The notes below the pieces were generated by a model that ran no database searches, was not told the origin of the DNA, and was given only the letters and a program-made list of their open reading frames with translations. Both the position numbers and the translations under genes were made by a program. 64,000 bases of DNA, from positions 3,844,001-3,908,000 of the forward strand of contig JBANAY010000003.1 of NCBI GenBank assembly GCA_037952775.1, read 5' to 3'. The stretch is from Clonostachys chloroleuca. Lineage: Eukaryota > Ascomycota > Sordariomycetes > Hypocreales > Bionectriaceae. Positions 33,419 to 43,375 of this stretch are shown piece by piece. The stretch's first letter is position 1, and each line of letters starts with the position of its first letter.

Positions 33419-35027
33419 TCAGGGTGAGACGGGGCAAGCGTCGGACTCCGCAATGTGCCGCTGGGGAACTGTCTCTGGGCGGATATCGAAGGAAAATATA
33501 TCCATTGGAAGCCCAATAGTAGTGCACGAATTCGGAATCTAAGGACACACGATAAGCTCATGAAACCGTTGGTATTGAGAAAAGTAGCGGCTCACATCAA
33601 CTATGCCAGCGACATGCCCTTCGATCGGAGCCGCGCTGAGAAGCAGGTAAATCTGATAGTCCGTGTATCCATACCTTCGGAGATATTCAATTACACGAAG
33701 GCAACTCTGGCGGTAGGCAATTGTGGTATCCAGGTAGTGTTGTTTGCCGTGTTCATCAACCGAAAACCCCTAAGCCAACCATTGTAAGTAGGCTACATTT
33801 AATGGCCAACTATAGAAGATACGCATGATCTTACCTCGAAGAATATCATCCTAGATGGCCCGAACTGTGGCTGCACGGGACCTGGAATGTATATCGGGGA
33901 GCGGCCATTGACCATTCCCATCTGTCCTTGGCCCTGCTTGATCACTTTGAAGTTTAGAGTAATAGTGCCGGCCATCTCGATAGCACCGCAGAAAGAGATC
34001 TCTCCGTCGCCCTCTAGATGAATTGAAAAGTTGTTAGAATGCTTTGAGTCCTTTGTGTGAACGGGAAGGGCACTCACGGGAGAAATGCAAGTCTCCAACG
34101 CTGAACTTGGCCCCTGGCACGTGCACCGGCAAGTAAACCTTGCTTCCCCGAGACAAGTTCTTGATGTCGCAGTTTCCTCCATGCTCCGGCCGGCCGGGGA
34201 TTGTTCTTGCCCCTTCCTTGGCCACCTTGCGCGCAATGTCTTCTTCTGCCGAGCCGGCGTGAGCGTTCAGCTCAAGGGGAAGATTGGCCACCGTGCGCGA
34301 AAGTGTATTTGCTTGGACAAGCTCTCCCTCGCGTCGATTCCACTCGGCCAGAATCTCATGGGAGGGGGCGCAGCCGAGAATACCGGGATGAATGAGGCCG
34401 GCGAATTTGACGCCTGGAATGTGTCGCGACGTGCAGGATATGCCCTCAAAATCCCAGATTGCCTTGGCTCTGATAGAAGAGAATAGTCAGTTGAATTATC
34501 ACAGCGTAAATATTCAGGTCTGACGCACGCATGAGGGTACAGCTCGTCCAAGAACCCGCCTCCGTTCTCCCTGTGAAACACACCGGTAAATCCCCATGGC
34601 TGCTCCTCGAGAGGCTGCACGTCTTCGATCTCGACGCGGAGGACGTCGCCTGGCTCCGCGCCGGTGATTTCAAAAGGCCCGGAGAGATAGTGAATACGGC
34701 TAAGGTCGACGTTCTTCACATCGTCAGCAGAGTCATTATTGCCAATCTGGCCACCAGTCCAATCAAGACATTCAATTTTGACGGTTTCTCCGTCACCGAC
34801 CGTTGCGCAGCTCGGAACTATCAGCCAATTAGTATGAGATACTCAGTGTACGGCATGCCTGCGTAAGGCTCTCTGACTGTCTGGATGCCACCGGTTCTGC
34901 ATGAACATTAGCTACCTGGACTTGAAGCGGCATTGGCCGTGCGTATCAAACTTACATGGAGGGAACGCTGCTCAGAGGCAGGCTTGTCTAAGTCGACTTG
35001 GAGAGCGGTTCTGAGTTTTCCGGGCAT
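33419..35027 (-). CDS. fmdS: Formamidase (acetamidase/formamidase family), 414 aa, seven exons
   Basis: Exons are 35027-34956, 34896-34878, 34817-34529, 34469-34078, 34013-33835, 33769-33596 and 33538-33419, all phase-consistent. Hallmarks are NRWHPD, CLDWTGGQIGNNDSADD, HYLSGPFEI, PHPGILGCAPS-like LIHPGILGCAPSHEIL, EHGGNCDIKNL, LPVHVPGAKFSVGDLH, GDGEISFCGAIE, YLLLSAAPIEGHVAGIVD and CTTIGLPMDIF. The enzyme hydrolyses formamide to formate and ammonia in the cytosol, allowing use as nitrogen source. The second exon is only 19 nt. It shares a divergent promoter with the hydrolase at 35593 that holds several GATA sites, in line with nitrogen-metabolite control known for fungal formamidase genes. 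The ending is an extended tail (about 18 residues after DIFSFDIRPE). Confidence 0.92.
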
Positions 35028-35592
35028 CGTGTCAAGGAGGAGAGGTGTTGACTTCAAGACAAGATCAAACAAAGCAGGCTCCTATAATGAGTCTGGTCCG
35101 TACTGATAACAATGGCGTCTACCCCCGCACTCATCATATAAGTATTCCCTCGGAGGTGCGGCAGCGTGCCCGCGATAAGGAAGCCGTGACACACACATAC
35201 AAAGCTAGCGATTGGACGCGGAGATGTGGGTAGAAGCGGGCTATCTCGCATGTTGGTGATGTCACATCAATCTCATTGGTAATACTCCTCCTCTCGCTAC
35301 TAGAAAGAGGGGTTACCCGGTCCGATACGACCTATTGATTCAGCTGATAGAGGCTTCCACGAATGAACGACTGCGTTATCTTACTGGGGAAGGGCTTTGT
35401 TTTGCTTGCCGTAAAAGTAATAAAAAGTCACATGAGGTCCTTCGGATCGGCTTAGCATCCGGCACTGAGTAAACACTCGAGTGCTCGGGTATATGCGGCT
35501 ATCATTTCTCTTTGTGCTTTATTTCTTGGCCACTGTTTTATTCCACGGCCTCATACACACCCCGCGAACCATTCTGCAACCTTTCCAAAGCC
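35028..35592. promoter_or_regulatory. Divergent formamidase/hydrolase promoter with five GATA sites
   Basis: HGATAR sites occur at 35104-35109 (TGATAA), 35173-35178 (CGATAA), 35345-35350 (TGATAG), 35376-35381 (minus strand AGATAA) and 35499-35504 (minus strand TGATAG). Such sites bind AreA/NIT2-type GATA factors that activate nitrogen-catabolic genes. Binding is inferred from motif density. Confidence 0.55.
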
Positions 35593-36808
35593 ATGAGTGA
35601 GATAAAGAAGTTCGTGCTCGGCGACTTCGCTCTCCAGGGAGGAGGTATCCTCAAGGATGCTTGGATCGCATACAAGACATTTGGTGACCCCGCGTCTCCC
35701 GCCGTTCTCTACCCTACCTGGTACTCCGGGCTTATCTCTGACAATGAGTGGCTTGTGGGAGAGAACATGACCCTCGACCCGGCCAAATACTTCATCATCA
35801 TTCCTGCAATATTCGGCAATGGTCAGTCCATTAGCCCCTCCAATTCAGACATCCGTCCGTTCCCAGACGTGACATTTTATGACAACGTACGGGCCCAGCA
35901 CGAATTGATGAAGGGTCTTGGGATCAAGCATCTGCGTGCCGTTCTCGGTTGGTCCATGGGCGCGGCGCAAGCATTCCAATGGGCTACGCAGTTTCCTAAC
36001 ATGATGGATATCTGCGTCCCATTCTGTGGCTCGGCAAGGACCTCGCTCCACAATCAAGTATTCTCCCTTGAAGGCGTGAAGTCGGCACTGCTTGCTGCCA
36101 AAGGCCTTTCATCCGCTGGTAGCACCCGTGGCGCGACGATCAAGGACGTGTCGCCATGGACGGATGAAGAGAAACAGGTGGGACTGCGAGCTTTTGGGAG
36201 AGGATATGCCGGTTGGGGGTTTTCGCAAGCTTTCTACAGGGAGGAACTACACAAGAAAGCGTATGGCGAGAAGAGCTTGGAGGACTTCATGGTGAATTTC
36301 TGGGAGAAATGGGCACTGAGTAAAGACCCGGAGAATCTCCTTGTGATGCTGCATACATGGCAGGCTGGCGATATCAGCAAGCAGGAGCCTTTTAACGGGA
36401 ATTTTGAAAAGGCCCTGGGTAGCATTAAGGCCCAGACTTTGGTTCTCCCGTCGAAAACTGATCTATATTTCCCGTGAGTCTAAGTAGACGCGAGATGAGA
36501 ATCGCTCGGCCTCTTTTGTACTGACAAACCATCATAGACCCGAGGACTCCGAATATGAAGTCTCATGTATGAGCCAAGTCGGGAAGCTGGATGTGTTTCC
36601 CTCTATATGGGGTCACTGGGCAGGCGGACCGCCAGGAAATATGGAGGATGTCCGATGGTTAGATGAACGATTGTCTGAGTTGTTTCTCAAAGCACCCAAG
36701 CGAGACCTTGCTTTCAACACTCAAGCCTCGTCTCAAGCTGTGGGAGGGCTCGAGGAGAAGGTGTTCGTGATAAGAGACAAGCCCAAAAGTGGTGGCGATA
36801 CGAAATAG
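35593..36808 (+). CDS. Homoserine O-acetyltransferase-like alpha/beta hydrolase, 383 aa
   Basis: Exons are 35593-36473 and 36538-36808. The fold is that of the MetX/MET2 family: AYKTFGDP, a nucleophile elbow GWSMGAAQ (Ser121), Asp290 in SKTDLYFP and His320 in WGHWAGGP. It lacks clear features that would prove homoserine acetyl transfer, and many fungal members of this group are hydrolases of unknown substrate. The gene is divergent from the formamidase, with 565 bp between ATGs, so co-regulation is likely. An ester or amide hydrolase feeding formamidase is conceivable but unproven. Intact. Confidence 0.8.
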
Positions 36809-37496
36809 GGCCAAAAGTAGCCCATAGTGCGGTAATTATTCTACGTACTTGGAAAAAAAAACCTAACCGAATTGCTGTGGGATGTGCCTTGTTCAAGCGG
36901 TTACTCGGGATATAATACATGTGTCTAATCCAGTTGAGTGATTGGGCTAAAGTAATTGGATCGTGTGAGGTAATCAATGGTATTGTTGACGCCTCAGAAC
37001 TTGGGTCGTGTATCCTCGCGTCGGACATATGATCGGCTAGCCGGCTTGTTGGAAACAGACTGTGATACAGAGAGAATTATGCCTAGAAGCTGACAATTGC
37101 GACAAGCTACCCCTACCATACCGCGCGCTGAATTCCACTCAAAGTTCCACTGATAATTAGGCACCCATGAACTGTCACATAAGATGGCTTAAGTAACAAA
37201 TGCGCCTGTCAGTGCAAACGTGCTATTAATAACAGCAACCGCCCTCGTGGTCAGCCTTCTCTCGGTAACCACTTCTCTCGTCTTCATTCGGTGCGCTTAC
37301 TCTCAAATCAGCCAGAACTTGGGTCGAAGGAAACCCGAGAGTGAATATCTATCTTCCGGAGCGGCGATACAAGTTTCAAGGATTCCAGCATGACCTCGAC
37401 AGATAAAGCTGCAAGTATCCCACAATTGCTCGGGGTGACCATTGAGCTTTAGTTCTAACTACGATACAGGTCGATCGGAATAGAATTGGGCCAAAT
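36809..37496. other. Non-coding stretch
   Basis: Spacer between the hydrolase and the acidic orphan gene. An ATG at 37391 starts a short frame that cannot be spliced in phase to the next gene. Nothing else. Confidence 0.45.
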
Positions 37497-38336
37497 ATGG
37501 AGACTGAGATCCTTCAAGCCCTCACTGAATATAAAGATTGTGTTACGAAACATAATTTGTCCGCCGTTAAAACACTAGTCGAATATGCCACGACAGAAGA
37601 GTATCTGCCTGAATATCTTGAAGAATATCCTGAAGATGAACGTGCAGAACACATAGAAGAAACAGATGAAGAAATCGCAGAAATCCGCCTTGATTGGATA
37701 CTCCGAAAACTCGGAGAGGAAGGGAGGGAGCTGATCACTCAGCCCGAGGATATTCTCACCCACTGGGACGTGTATTCGCAGCGGAGCGGACTTACCGGGG
37801 CTGCGTTCGATGACCGAGGCTTGGAGAAGAGGTCAGAGCTGATGAACAACTATATTCGCGGGCTTCGCGACGGCTTGCAGGCCCTGGGTGGTGAAGCTGC
37901 CACTTTAGACCTTCCGCTAGACTTTCTTGTTCTTCTTGCTCACGTGGATACGCTCGAGGGACATAAATGGTACGAGGAGAAAGACCAAGGTCGGCAAGTC
38001 GTGTTCTTTACTGGTTTTCTTGACTATGATGAAGCTAAGAAAGGGGTTCTTTCCGACGACGGGTTGAAAGAGAATAATGCCTATCTGGGCGGCCGATACC
38101 CCGACTTTGAGTATGTGGTAGCAGGTTGGAAATGCGGATCTGCGCCAGAAGGTTGCTGTCACATTATCTATGGCCGCCAAAAGCTCGAAGAGAAGGACGG
38201 TTGGTTCTATCACGTCAATAGAGGACAGTTTGGGACGGAAATGTTTAGAAGTGTTGTCGATTTACTCAAATGGTATCAAGAATACAATATCCCCGACGAC
38301 AGAGTCGTGGAGGAAGCTTGTTCTATGTTGTGGTAG
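37497..38336 (+). CDS. Acidic orphan protein, 279 aa
   Basis: Single exon from ATG at 37497. The N-terminal 100 residues are helical and strongly acidic (EEYLPEYLEEYPEDERAEHI, then EETDEEIAEIRLDWILRKLG). The rest looks globular, with PLDFLVLLAHVDTLEGH, DFEYVVAGWKCGSAPEGCC and GWFYHVNRGQFGTEMFRSVV. The C-terminal half recalls SMI1/KNR4 or SUKH-like fungal proteins in its hydrophobic pattern, but I cannot name a family. No signal peptide or membrane span, so it is likely cytosolic. Intact and well coded. Confidence 0.65.
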   Translation: METEILQALTEYKDCVTKHNLSAVKTLVEYATTEEYLPEYLEEYPEDERAEHIEETDEEIAEIRLDWILRKLGEEGRELITQPEDILTHWDVYSQRSGLTGAAFDDRGLEKRSELMNNYIRGLRDGLQALGGEAATLDLPLDFLVLLAHVDTLEGHKWYEEKDQGRQVVFFTGFLDYDEAKKGVLSDDGLKENNAYLGGRYPDFEYVVAGWKCGSAPEGCCHIIYGRQKLEEKDGWFYHVNRGQFGTEMFRSVVDLLKWYQEYNIPDDRVVEEACSMLW

Positions 38337-39419
38337 TAGTCATCGCAACTATTCCATGAAGAGAAGAAGGAATAATTATATAAGTACTAGATGTCATGTA
38401 AATCGCTAGACTCTGGGGCAATGAATGGGGCAGTGATATGGAAAAAATCTCGGATGATTGGAATAACTAACAAGATATAAAATCTGGAACTGTGAACAGG
38501 TCAGTCAAATCTGCAAGGGCTTGTCCGCAAATTTTCTCTGGTATCACAAGGCCGTCTACGGTAACGATCATGACGCCATAATTGTGAAATATCTTTAAAG
38601 GTCAGACCCTAAATGGTCATAAATGGCGAACATGAAGTCAACATCGCTACTTATCAAAGAATTTTCTTCATAGTCATCCCTTGCGCCAGCTTCTCAATGC
38701 AACAATTTATCGGGCCGACATTTCTGCCCCGTTGTGTGAGAACCATCTCGTGAAGAGTATTCCATTCGTTCCGCATCGTACGCCCATCCTAAATCTTGCA
38801 TCCCCAAACATGTGCCATGTTCCACCTACCCAATGTGTGGCTCTGACGAGCTACGACGTATAACAACGTAGGACTCGCCAAGCTCGAGGAACCTGAGAAA
38901 AGAAACGAATATCTTGGGGGGCTTCAGATCTGACGAGGGAATGATCGAGATTTCAATTGGTTTGACTTGACTAATCCGATATTAGGGCCGTAGGTTGATA
39001 CTTCTGCTCAATGCAGGGGGCCGTTGTGTAGCCACGAGAAACAGATGGGGACGTGGATGTATGTCCTCGCTGTTTCCCGAGTGCGTAGAAAAAAACCGAG
39101 TCCCTTCTCTGGTCTCAGATCATCGCGCTTCTCGATTTCTGCCCTTGTTTCCACATCAATTGTGCCCCAAGCGAGAGGGCTTCATCAATTATTCTCATCG
39201 CTTGCTTGTTGTTCCCCAACAAACCATCATCAACGAGACCTCTTCCAGCCAAGAGCAATTGATCGGTCCGGGGCTTGATCGAAGACATCATTACTGGAAT
39301 CGTTATTCAATTGAACCCACGGTCGCCAACGTTCACCGTTCGCGCCTATCCGATCTTATCGGCCAACCATAACAATCATCGAATTGTCACAAGCCTCGCT
39401 TTCCGGCTATAAGGGCAAG
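38337..39419. other. Non-coding stretch
   Basis: About 1 kb with no supportable gene. Short plus-strand frames near 38995-39372 lack any motif. Confidence 0.45.
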
Positions 39420-39719
39420 ATGATGGGGAACGCTGTGATTGCAACCATTGTGGTGCTTCTTTTTGTTGCGATTGTAGCTCTCCTCCTCGTCATATTTCGC
39501 TATTTTAACGACGAGCTCAGCTTACTGCTATCCGGCTCTCGCTCTCGCTCTCGCACCTTCACAAGCTCAACCTCAAGTTCCAGCTCGTCTGCTTCTACCA
39601 CGACAACTGTCATATTGCCCAATCCACCAAGGGACGGTGTTTATGTTACACCAGGAGCAATGCCCCCTGTTCATGTTCGAGAGCCCATGACTGCACGAGC
39701 TAGCAAGGTCGTTGAGTGA
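39420..39719 (+). CDS. Small single-span membrane protein, 99 aa
   Basis: From ATG at 39420 the protein begins with a strong membrane segment (VIATIVVLLFVAIVALLLVI, residues about 5-24), followed by a SRSRSR stretch, a serine/threonine-rich region and a short C-terminal tail. The frame is intact, but the length is small and I know no family, so it is a plausible but unproven gene. Confidence 0.45.
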   Translation: MMGNAVIATIVVLLFVAIVALLLVIFRYFNDELSLLLSGSRSRSRTFTSSTSSSSSSASTTTTVILPNPPRDGVYVTPGAMPPVHVREPMTARASKVVE

Positions 39720-40080
39720 TGGGGCGGGACACAATACGTCATTGAGAGGTAGCCTTAAAGCGAAGGCAAGGATATTGATCACAAAACTCTCTCTTCGGTA
39801 TGGATTAGAGTTGGCGGGGGAATTACCTGGGATCGACATACGGCGTCTGCAGAGATTGATGTTAAAGTCTCTCGTTTTACTAGTTACACTGCTGATCAAA
39901 ACATCAGATTATGAAGGCATCATTGGAAGGGAAACATTCGGATAGTATCAGGAGTTAATCTGTTTGGCCAGCGATAGAATATCTCAAGACCAAATGACAT
40001 TGCAGCTAGACAGACTGTAAGAATAAGTCGAATGACAGAGATCTAGTATGGACTCTGAATCAAAATTATTTTTGGCCTCC
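39720..40080. other. Non-coding stretch
   Basis: 3' flanks of two convergent genes. Nothing seen. Confidence 0.4.
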
Positions 40081-41436
40081 TCAGTAATTATTGATGTGAA
40101 TAGTTTTCTTCCTCTCAGACTGGTGGAGGCTTTTCCTCTTGTCCTCGGCTCTTTTGATTGCCCTCGCCAATTTCCTGGACTGCTTTTCCTCCTTCTTCTT
40201 CAGTAGACTCAGCCGACTATCCCGTTGCTTCAGGTCTAAATCATGCCGGCGACGTTCGAAATCTTCCTCAAATCTGCGTCTTTGCCACTTGCGCTGCTTT
40301 TCCTTGTCCATCGCCTCCTGCTGCGCATGCGTACGGTTGTTTTTCAGCCTCTGCTTCCGGTCCAGCGCCTTCTTCTCCTGAACGACGTGAAGTCTAGTCT
40401 GTTTGCTGGTTCGCAGACCATAGAACCGAATGGTCGTCGTCTCCCCCGACGGCAGCTTGATGCGGCGCAGGCAGTTATGCTCATCCAGCTGTCTCGGGAG
40501 CCTGAACGTGGTTCTATACTCCTCCAAGCCATCTATCGTCGCGCCAAGCAGCTTCGTCTTGACGGCAGTATCGACATGCACACGGAAATTGTGCTGAAGC
40601 TCCCGGAAGAGGTCCTTTGCGGCCTGGTTTGTCCACGATCCGTCCCTCACGAGAGGAACTCGCCTCGAGCAGCGCACGTAGAAGGTCCGTTCCTCTGGCT
40701 GCTTGTACCACGGCGACGGGTATCCCCAGGAATGAGCCTTGTTGCTGTACGGGAGCAAATGGCTGACCTCCAGCGACTGCAGATGAGGTAGAGCTTTCGC
40801 GAGCTGGTTGCTGCGATGGATGTTGAAGTGCGCAGGATTGATGTACCAGGCGGGCAGTTCAAGATGGCGGAGACGAGTGCATTTCCTGATGGCCTGCCAG
40901 AACGGCTCGATGTGCCTTCTCCGGCGGTCGTACAATCTGACGTGGCGCGGCATTCCTCTCGCATCGGGACTCATGAAGCTGACGGATTGGATGCGCTGCT
41001 GGTGCTTGGGCCGGAGTCTGTGGCCGACGGTGGCGAGGAACTCCATCGAGTCGAGGAAGCAGAAGGTGTTGAGGGACCAGAAGATGGGCGAGGCAGCCTG
41101 GTTGATCTCCCTGGACGCGAGGAGGAGAGAGAGGCCCTTTCGCTTGGCACAGTCGCACCGCGTGGTTGTGGCGATGTGAAACTTGGGAGGGACGGGCGTG
41201 ATCTTGACCATGCTCTGGAGGAAGGGCGGGTGCTCGGTATCGTCCGAGTCGAGGCGCGGGCGGCAGTGGCATTTGAGGTGGTGTTTCTTGTCCCATCGGG
41301 GGATTTCGACGAGGACGAACTCGTAGATGCGGAGTCTCACCTCGGGGGGCAGATGCATGAAGGTGAGTTTCTTGGGCCGCGGGATGTGCCACGGGTTGGG
41401 GTTGATGTGGAGGATTTCGGGGCTCGCGGTTATCAT
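40081..41436 (-). CDS. DUF7730/F-box-like protein with basic coiled-coil tail, 451 aa
   Basis: Single exon. I chose the ATG at 41436 because the open sequence before it is CAATCTC-rich and starts with TTG, as in a leader. After residue 15 comes the family motif KLTFMHLPPEVRLRIYEFVL, then LLLASREINQAASPIFWSLNTF, and a leucine-rich middle (LRHLELPAWYINPAHF). The last 100 residues are a charged helix rich in Lys, Arg, Glu and Gln (EKQRKWQRRRFEEDFERRRH), probably a coiled coil. Role unknown; the N-terminal part suggests an F-box-like adaptor. It is only distantly like the DUF7730 gene at 21236-22756. Intact. Confidence 0.75.
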   Translation of the reverse strand: MITASPEILHINPNPWHIPRPKKLTFMHLPPEVRLRIYEFVLVEIPRWDKKHHLKCHCRPRLDSDDTEHPPFLQSMVKITPVPPKFHIATTTRCDCAKRKGLSLLLASREINQAASPIFWSLNTFCFLDSMEFLATVGHRLRPKHQQRIQSVSFMSPDARGMPRHVRLYDRRRRHIEPFWQAIRKCTRLRHLELPAWYINPAHFNIHRSNQLAKALPHLQSLEVSHLLPYSNKAHSWGYPSPWYKQPEERTFYVRCSRRVPLVRDGSWTNQAAKDLFRELQHNFRVHVDTAVKTKLLGATIDGLEEYRTTFRLPRQLDEHNCLRRIKLPSGETTTIRFYGLRTSKQTRLHVVQEKKALDRKQRLKNNRTHAQQEAMDKEKQRKWQRRRFEEDFERRRHDLDLKQRDSRLSLLKKKEEKQSRKLARAIKRAEDKRKSLHQSERKKTIHINNY

Positions 41437-43375
41437 CGTGCAGGTATCCTCAAGACGAAGAAAGTTGGTGATGGAAAAGAGAGAGATTGAGATTGACAAT
41501 TGATGCGGAGAGAAGTGAGCGGCGGGTGAGACGTCGATGGATCACGGGCGACGAGTGCTGCCTGCAGGGATTGCGCAGAAACGACGAGATGAGATGAGGT
41601 GAACGCGTTAGGTTGATGCCTTATTTTAATTATTGCCTTATTGCGTTTTGCATCAAATGTCTCCGGCGGGATCAGAAGCCACGTGAGCAGCAGTGTTTGG
41701 CTGCCTCGCTGCAGGTCGCACCACAAGACTGGCCAACCGAATGCCGAGTTGGCCTGCACGATGATGACATGGGAGAGGCGATTGATAAATGGCCCGAATT
41801 GGAGATTTTGGTTATTCGATTGCAGGCCCCTCTGAGTCAGACGCCGATTCGTGACAGTATGTGTTGAAATTCACACTATACCGATGTCAGGCTACAGATG
41901 CGCAAGACTTCCGGGCAGAAACCGTTTCCTGCCCAGGCCCGAGTTTAGGTCTCTAGAGGTTGTTTCGGGTCAGCTTCCGCCTATGTCCTCACTGCCATTA
42001 ATAAAATATCCTCGCCTCTCAGAAGCCCACAAGCCCGCCCTCTGCCAGGAAAGTAACATGTCCAAGGGTCGCAAGGGTTAGGGAGATCATGGCAAAGCTC
42101 TCCTCTAGCCATCCTAAAAGTGCTCTATTGAGCTCGTAGGCAATTCAGCTGATATTATCTCCGATAATGGAACCTCGCCTAGGCTATACACAACTCGTAG
42201 CGTTAAAGTCTAGACATGTTAGGCAATTTTCTCTCCGTTAACCGAATATGTGCCCAAGTCGGTGTCTGTTCCAAGGTTGGTCATATTTTGGTCGAGAACG
42301 TTAAGCACGAGCCTGAAAGTTGGCTATACTTCAGCCCCACAGAACGAGTTTGGTTCTTTGACCACGAATGAGTCCAGAGCTGCTTGATGAATCCCACAGG
42401 CGTCACTAGTGTAACTTCTGATAGAAACATGATTTAAGCAGAGCTCTTTAATCCTATTGTTGCACTCCATCAGTTCGGTACGGAGGAGGTTATATAAGTA
42501 GTGAGCAACACTGCGGTGAGGCTGTCTAATCATGCCTTAACTAGGAATATGAGCCGCGTTGAGAGGATGTGTGAAAGCCTCGAGGATGGAATTATTGGTT
42601 TGGCAAGTCAAAAAGGGTTATAGCTCATTTAATTTCGAAACACCGATTCCAACTACCGCTTTTTAAGGCCGTCACTAGCTCCTCAACAAAGATTATCTTT
42701 GGTGGTATTGAAGAAGGCGGAAACTGAAAGAATGGTTTAGACAAGCAATGATGAGTACATATTTGCGGAGCCCACAATGGTAACATTGAGCGGAAAATTT
42801 TACTTTTTCGCCCGTATAGATGTATAGGGGATAGCAGTATTTTTTTTTAAGAGCAAGAGCCATTCCCTTGGATAAAGACTGCTAAGTGGAGTCTGATCTA
42901 AAAGTCAACATCACTTGTTTGTTTTCATGTTAAGTAGTCCAGCCTATCTGGATATATCTGTACCGCCCTCTTGGTTTAACTTGAGTTCGGCCAGGGCGTT
43001 CGGAGCCACCCTGGGCCACGCCGGTAGCTCACAGACCAAAATTTTGAGCATTCATCATGAGCCTCGAGGTAAATGGCCGTCCTGGATTGTTGCAGCGTCT
43101 GTCAATCATAAAGAAAGTTGTATGGGGCAACGCGCGCAACAAAGGTAGCCGCGCAGCCATTGTTGTTAAAACACGAGTAAGTCGTTTCACAACAGACTGG
43201 TTAATCCACTTTTCTAATTATAACTAAAGGTCAACATTGAGATGAGCGTGGCCTTGCCTCTTGCCAACCTTACCTCTTCCAAAAGCACACCACTCGTAAA
43301 ATCCTGACTTTCCTCGCACCACATCTTCTTCTCAAATACATCCAACACTTGAAAGAGACAAGCCTAACCTTACCA
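41437..43375. other. Non-coding stretch
   Basis: About 1.9 kb without a gene I can support. A 69-codon minus-strand frame at 42324-42533 has no clear relatives. Confidence 0.45.

Noticed and set aside
34085..34486. Plus-strand open frame of 133 codons
   Set aside because: It lies antisense to a conserved formamidase exon.
37391..37496. Upstream exon for the acidic orphan gene
   Set aside because: The candidate ATG at 37391 can only be joined out of phase and runs into a stop.
40816..41490. Long plus-strand open frame of 224 codons
   Set aside because: It is antisense to the DUF7730-like gene at 40081-41436, whose motifs are clear on the minus strand; the GC-rich codons make the opposite strand open.
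42324..42533. Possible relic of a regulator (69 codons, minus)
   Set aside because: Two cysteines and some hydrophobic spacing are not enough to call a family.
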